Shown here: one piece after another, positions 17,269 through 18,369 of the stretch
How positions within the stretch are numbered: position 1 is the stretch's first letter
Layout of the letters: each line of letters starts with the position of its first letter
DNA from: BM714 sp964484935
GTDB lineage: Bacteria; Bacillota; Clostridia; Peptostreptococcales; BM714
Assembly (NCBI GenBank): GCA_964484935.1
Contig: CAZAFW010000031.1
Coordinates: 1-18,369, forward strand
Length of the DNA: 18,369 nucleotides
Direction of reading: 5' to 3'
Made by a program: the position numbers and the translations under genes
Notes under the pieces: model-generated
The model's database searches: none
What the model was told of the DNA's origin: nothing
What the model saw: only the letters and a program-made list of their open reading frames with translations

Positions 17269-17292
17269 AAGCATATGCCCATTACATTTTAA
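17264..17292 (-). promoter_or_regulatory. Candidate promoter of the nuclease-ATPase unit
   Basis: On the minus strand TATAAT (forward 17264-17269) lies 17 bases after TTAAAA (forward 17287-17292, four of six consensus bases). Transcription would start near 17257, about 125 bases before the nuclease ATG. The -10 shares five bases with the -10 of the plus-strand permease promoter. Confidence 0.4.
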
Positions 17293-17312
17293 TAAAAGCA
17301 AGGAGTGCAGCC

Positions 17313-17741
17313 ATGAAGAAAAAATCAAAGCTCAAAGTGCTAAGAAAATCCGCAACGGGACTCGTTAAAAACCTGCCCATGATGGGCGGAGTCATACTGA
17401 TTATTAGCCTCATAAAGACTTTTGTGCCTTCGGAATCAATAGCTTCATTGTTTTCGGGCAATCCTCTGGCAGACACAATTGTCGGATCGCTCCTGGGAAG
17501 CGTGCTTGCCGGCAACACCATGAACAGCTACATAATCGGCCGGGAGATGCTGGAGTCGGGCATAAGCCTCTTTGCCGCAACAGCCTTCCTTGTGGCATGG
17601 GTGACGGTCGGTTTCGTACAGATACCGGCGGAAAGCAAAACACTCGGGCGGCGCTTCGCCCTGGTAAGAAACGGTTTGAGCATGGTTCTTGCGGTAGCCG
17701 TATCACTTGCAACGGTGTGGATTTCGGGAGGTGTGAACTGA
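17313..17741 (+). CDS. Small membrane protein, N-terminal half of an ArsP/DUF318-like permease
   Basis: This 142-residue membrane protein has a basic N-terminus (MKKKSKLKVLRKS) and four likely helices (about 20-38, 52-67, 83-104, 119-138). The block 'GSVLAGNTMNSYIIGREMLESG' followed by an 'AFL.A' helix (62-95) resembles the repeated signature of predicted permeases of the ArsP_1/DUF318 family. Those normally have around 300 or more residues, with two such repeats in one chain; here each repeat is in a separate gene. The Cys-x-Cys-Gly type motif seen in many members is absent (NTMNSY stands there), so the usual metalloid role should not be assumed. AGGAG lies 7 bases before the ATG. The stop codon overlaps the start of the next gene by one base. 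The substrate is unknown. Confidence 0.75.
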   Translation: MKKKSKLKVLRKSATGLVKNLPMMGGVILIISLIKTFVPSESIASLFSGNPLADTIVGSLLGSVLAGNTMNSYIIGREMLESGISLFAATAFLVAWVTVGFVQIPAESKTLGRRFALVRNGLSMVLAVAVSLATVWISGGVN

Positions 17742-18307
17742 TGGGAGAAAAAGAGACCAATAAAAAAACTCAAAACATGGCAAAAGCGGCTGGCGGCAGC
17801 CCCGTAAAACCCTCAGGCAAAAAGAAAAACATATGGGTTTTTCCTGCAATCGTCACCGCACTTTATGCGGTTCTTTATGTTTTTTATCCGTCAAAGACTC
17901 TATCGGCGCTTTCCTATGCCGGCAAAATGGCCACTGTAATCGCTCCGGTTCTGCTTTTGGTCCTTCTTTTCATCTTCCTTTTCAATCTTATTGACGAAAA
18001 GTGGCTAAAAAAGACAGTCGAGGAGAGTCCCATTATTCTCCAATACCTCGCTATGGCGTTTTTCGGAACATTAAGCCACGGACCCATATACGCCTGGTAC
18101 CCCCTTATGGGACAATTCCGGGAAAAGGGGGTGGCGTACGGACCCATATCGGTCTTCCTCTATGCGCGCGGAATCAAGCTCTCGCTTCTTCCAATGCTGG
18201 CCCTATATTTCGGGGCAGGGTATGCGGCGGCGCTTACAGCGTCACTTGCGGTGTTTTCAATAATTCAAGGACTGCTTGTAGACACAGTCATGAAAAATAA
18301 TGCGTGA
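17741..18307 (+). CDS. Small membrane protein, C-terminal half of an ArsP/DUF318-like permease
   Basis: This 188-residue protein starts at the ATG at 17741, whose A is the last base of the previous stop codon (TGATG); GGGAGG lies 9 bases upstream. An ORF opening at 17597 overlaps the previous gene and is not the real start. The first 29 residues are charged and cytoplasmic-looking (KKTQ, KPSGKKK). About five hydrophobic helices follow (31-49, 62-83, 98-118, 131-157, 160-180). The block 109-142 ('GTLSHGPIYAWYPLMGQFRE' onwards) aligns without gaps to residues 62-95 of the preceding protein, with 8 identical positions, including G, G, Y, E, G and FL.A. The two proteins therefore probably arose by duplication and join to form one permease. 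It is complete, and 62 bases remain to the window edge. Confidence 0.75.
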   Translation: MGEKETNKKTQNMAKAAGGSPVKPSGKKKNIWVFPAIVTALYAVLYVFYPSKTLSALSYAGKMATVIAPVLLLVLLFIFLFNLIDEKWLKKTVEESPIILQYLAMAFFGTLSHGPIYAWYPLMGQFREKGVAYGPISVFLYARGIKLSLLPMLALYFGAGYAAALTASLAVFSIIQGLLVDTVMKNNA

Positions 18308-18369
18308 AATGAACCTGTCCAGTATAAACCTTTTCAATCATGGTCACGATGAAAAGCCCCGGGAGCTTT

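Noticed and set aside
18353..18369. AAAGCCCCGGGAGCTTT at the right edge, possibly the start of a terminator
   Set aside because: The arms AAAGC/GCTTT leave only a CCCGGGA centre and the sequence is cut at the window edge, so the fold and any T-run cannot be judged.

Overview
The window looks like part of a Gram-positive, low-to-moderate GC chromosome, most likely a clostridial Bacillota. The reasons are strong AGGAGG-type ribosome binding sites, frequent TTG/GTG starts, many AGA/ATA codons, compact stem-loop terminators, and the protein types (RmuC, PcrA-like helicase, YhaO/YhaN-type nuclease pair, large HD-GYP proteins). The lineage is inferred and no species is claimed. Twelve protein genes are supported. 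There are no rRNA, tRNA, CRISPR or transposase genes.

Region 1 (1-7268, all on the minus strand, read right to left) starts with a co-directional cluster: rmuC, an unrecognised 127-residue protein, and a UvrD/PcrA-type helicase. It continues with a membrane sensor (periplasmic substrate-binding domain, transmembrane segment, PAS, GGDEF, HD-GYP) and a small GvpU-like protein. A 9-bp stem-loop with a G-rich loop sits just ahead of the helicase gene.

Region 2 (7371-13589, plus strand) holds a MEDS-PAS-HD-GYP protein followed by a 23-bp terminator. Next come a PAP2 lipid phosphatase and a GT4 glycosyltransferase, closed by their own terminator, and then katG, encoding a complete catalase-peroxidase. 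katG has a near-palindrome just upstream of its ribosome binding site and shares a two-way terminator with the convergent gene beyond it.

Region 3 (13603-17132, minus strand) is a two-gene unit with a 4-base overlap: an Mre11/SbcD/YhaO-like nuclease, then an SbcC/YhaN-like coiled-coil ATPase with no zinc hook.

Region 4 (17240-18369, plus strand) is a translationally coupled pair of small membrane proteins. They look like two halves of an ArsP/DUF318-type permease and share a visible common block. Their promoter overlaps that of the nuclease unit back to back.

Two themes recur. One is DNA maintenance: RmuC, the helicase, the Mre11/Rad50-like pair, and KatG as peroxide defence. The other is cyclic-di-GMP signalling, with two HD-GYP proteins carrying very different sensors. 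The least explained parts are the 127-residue protein between rmuC and the helicase, the hookless ATPase, the split permease, and two G-rich stem-loops at 5181 and 9209.
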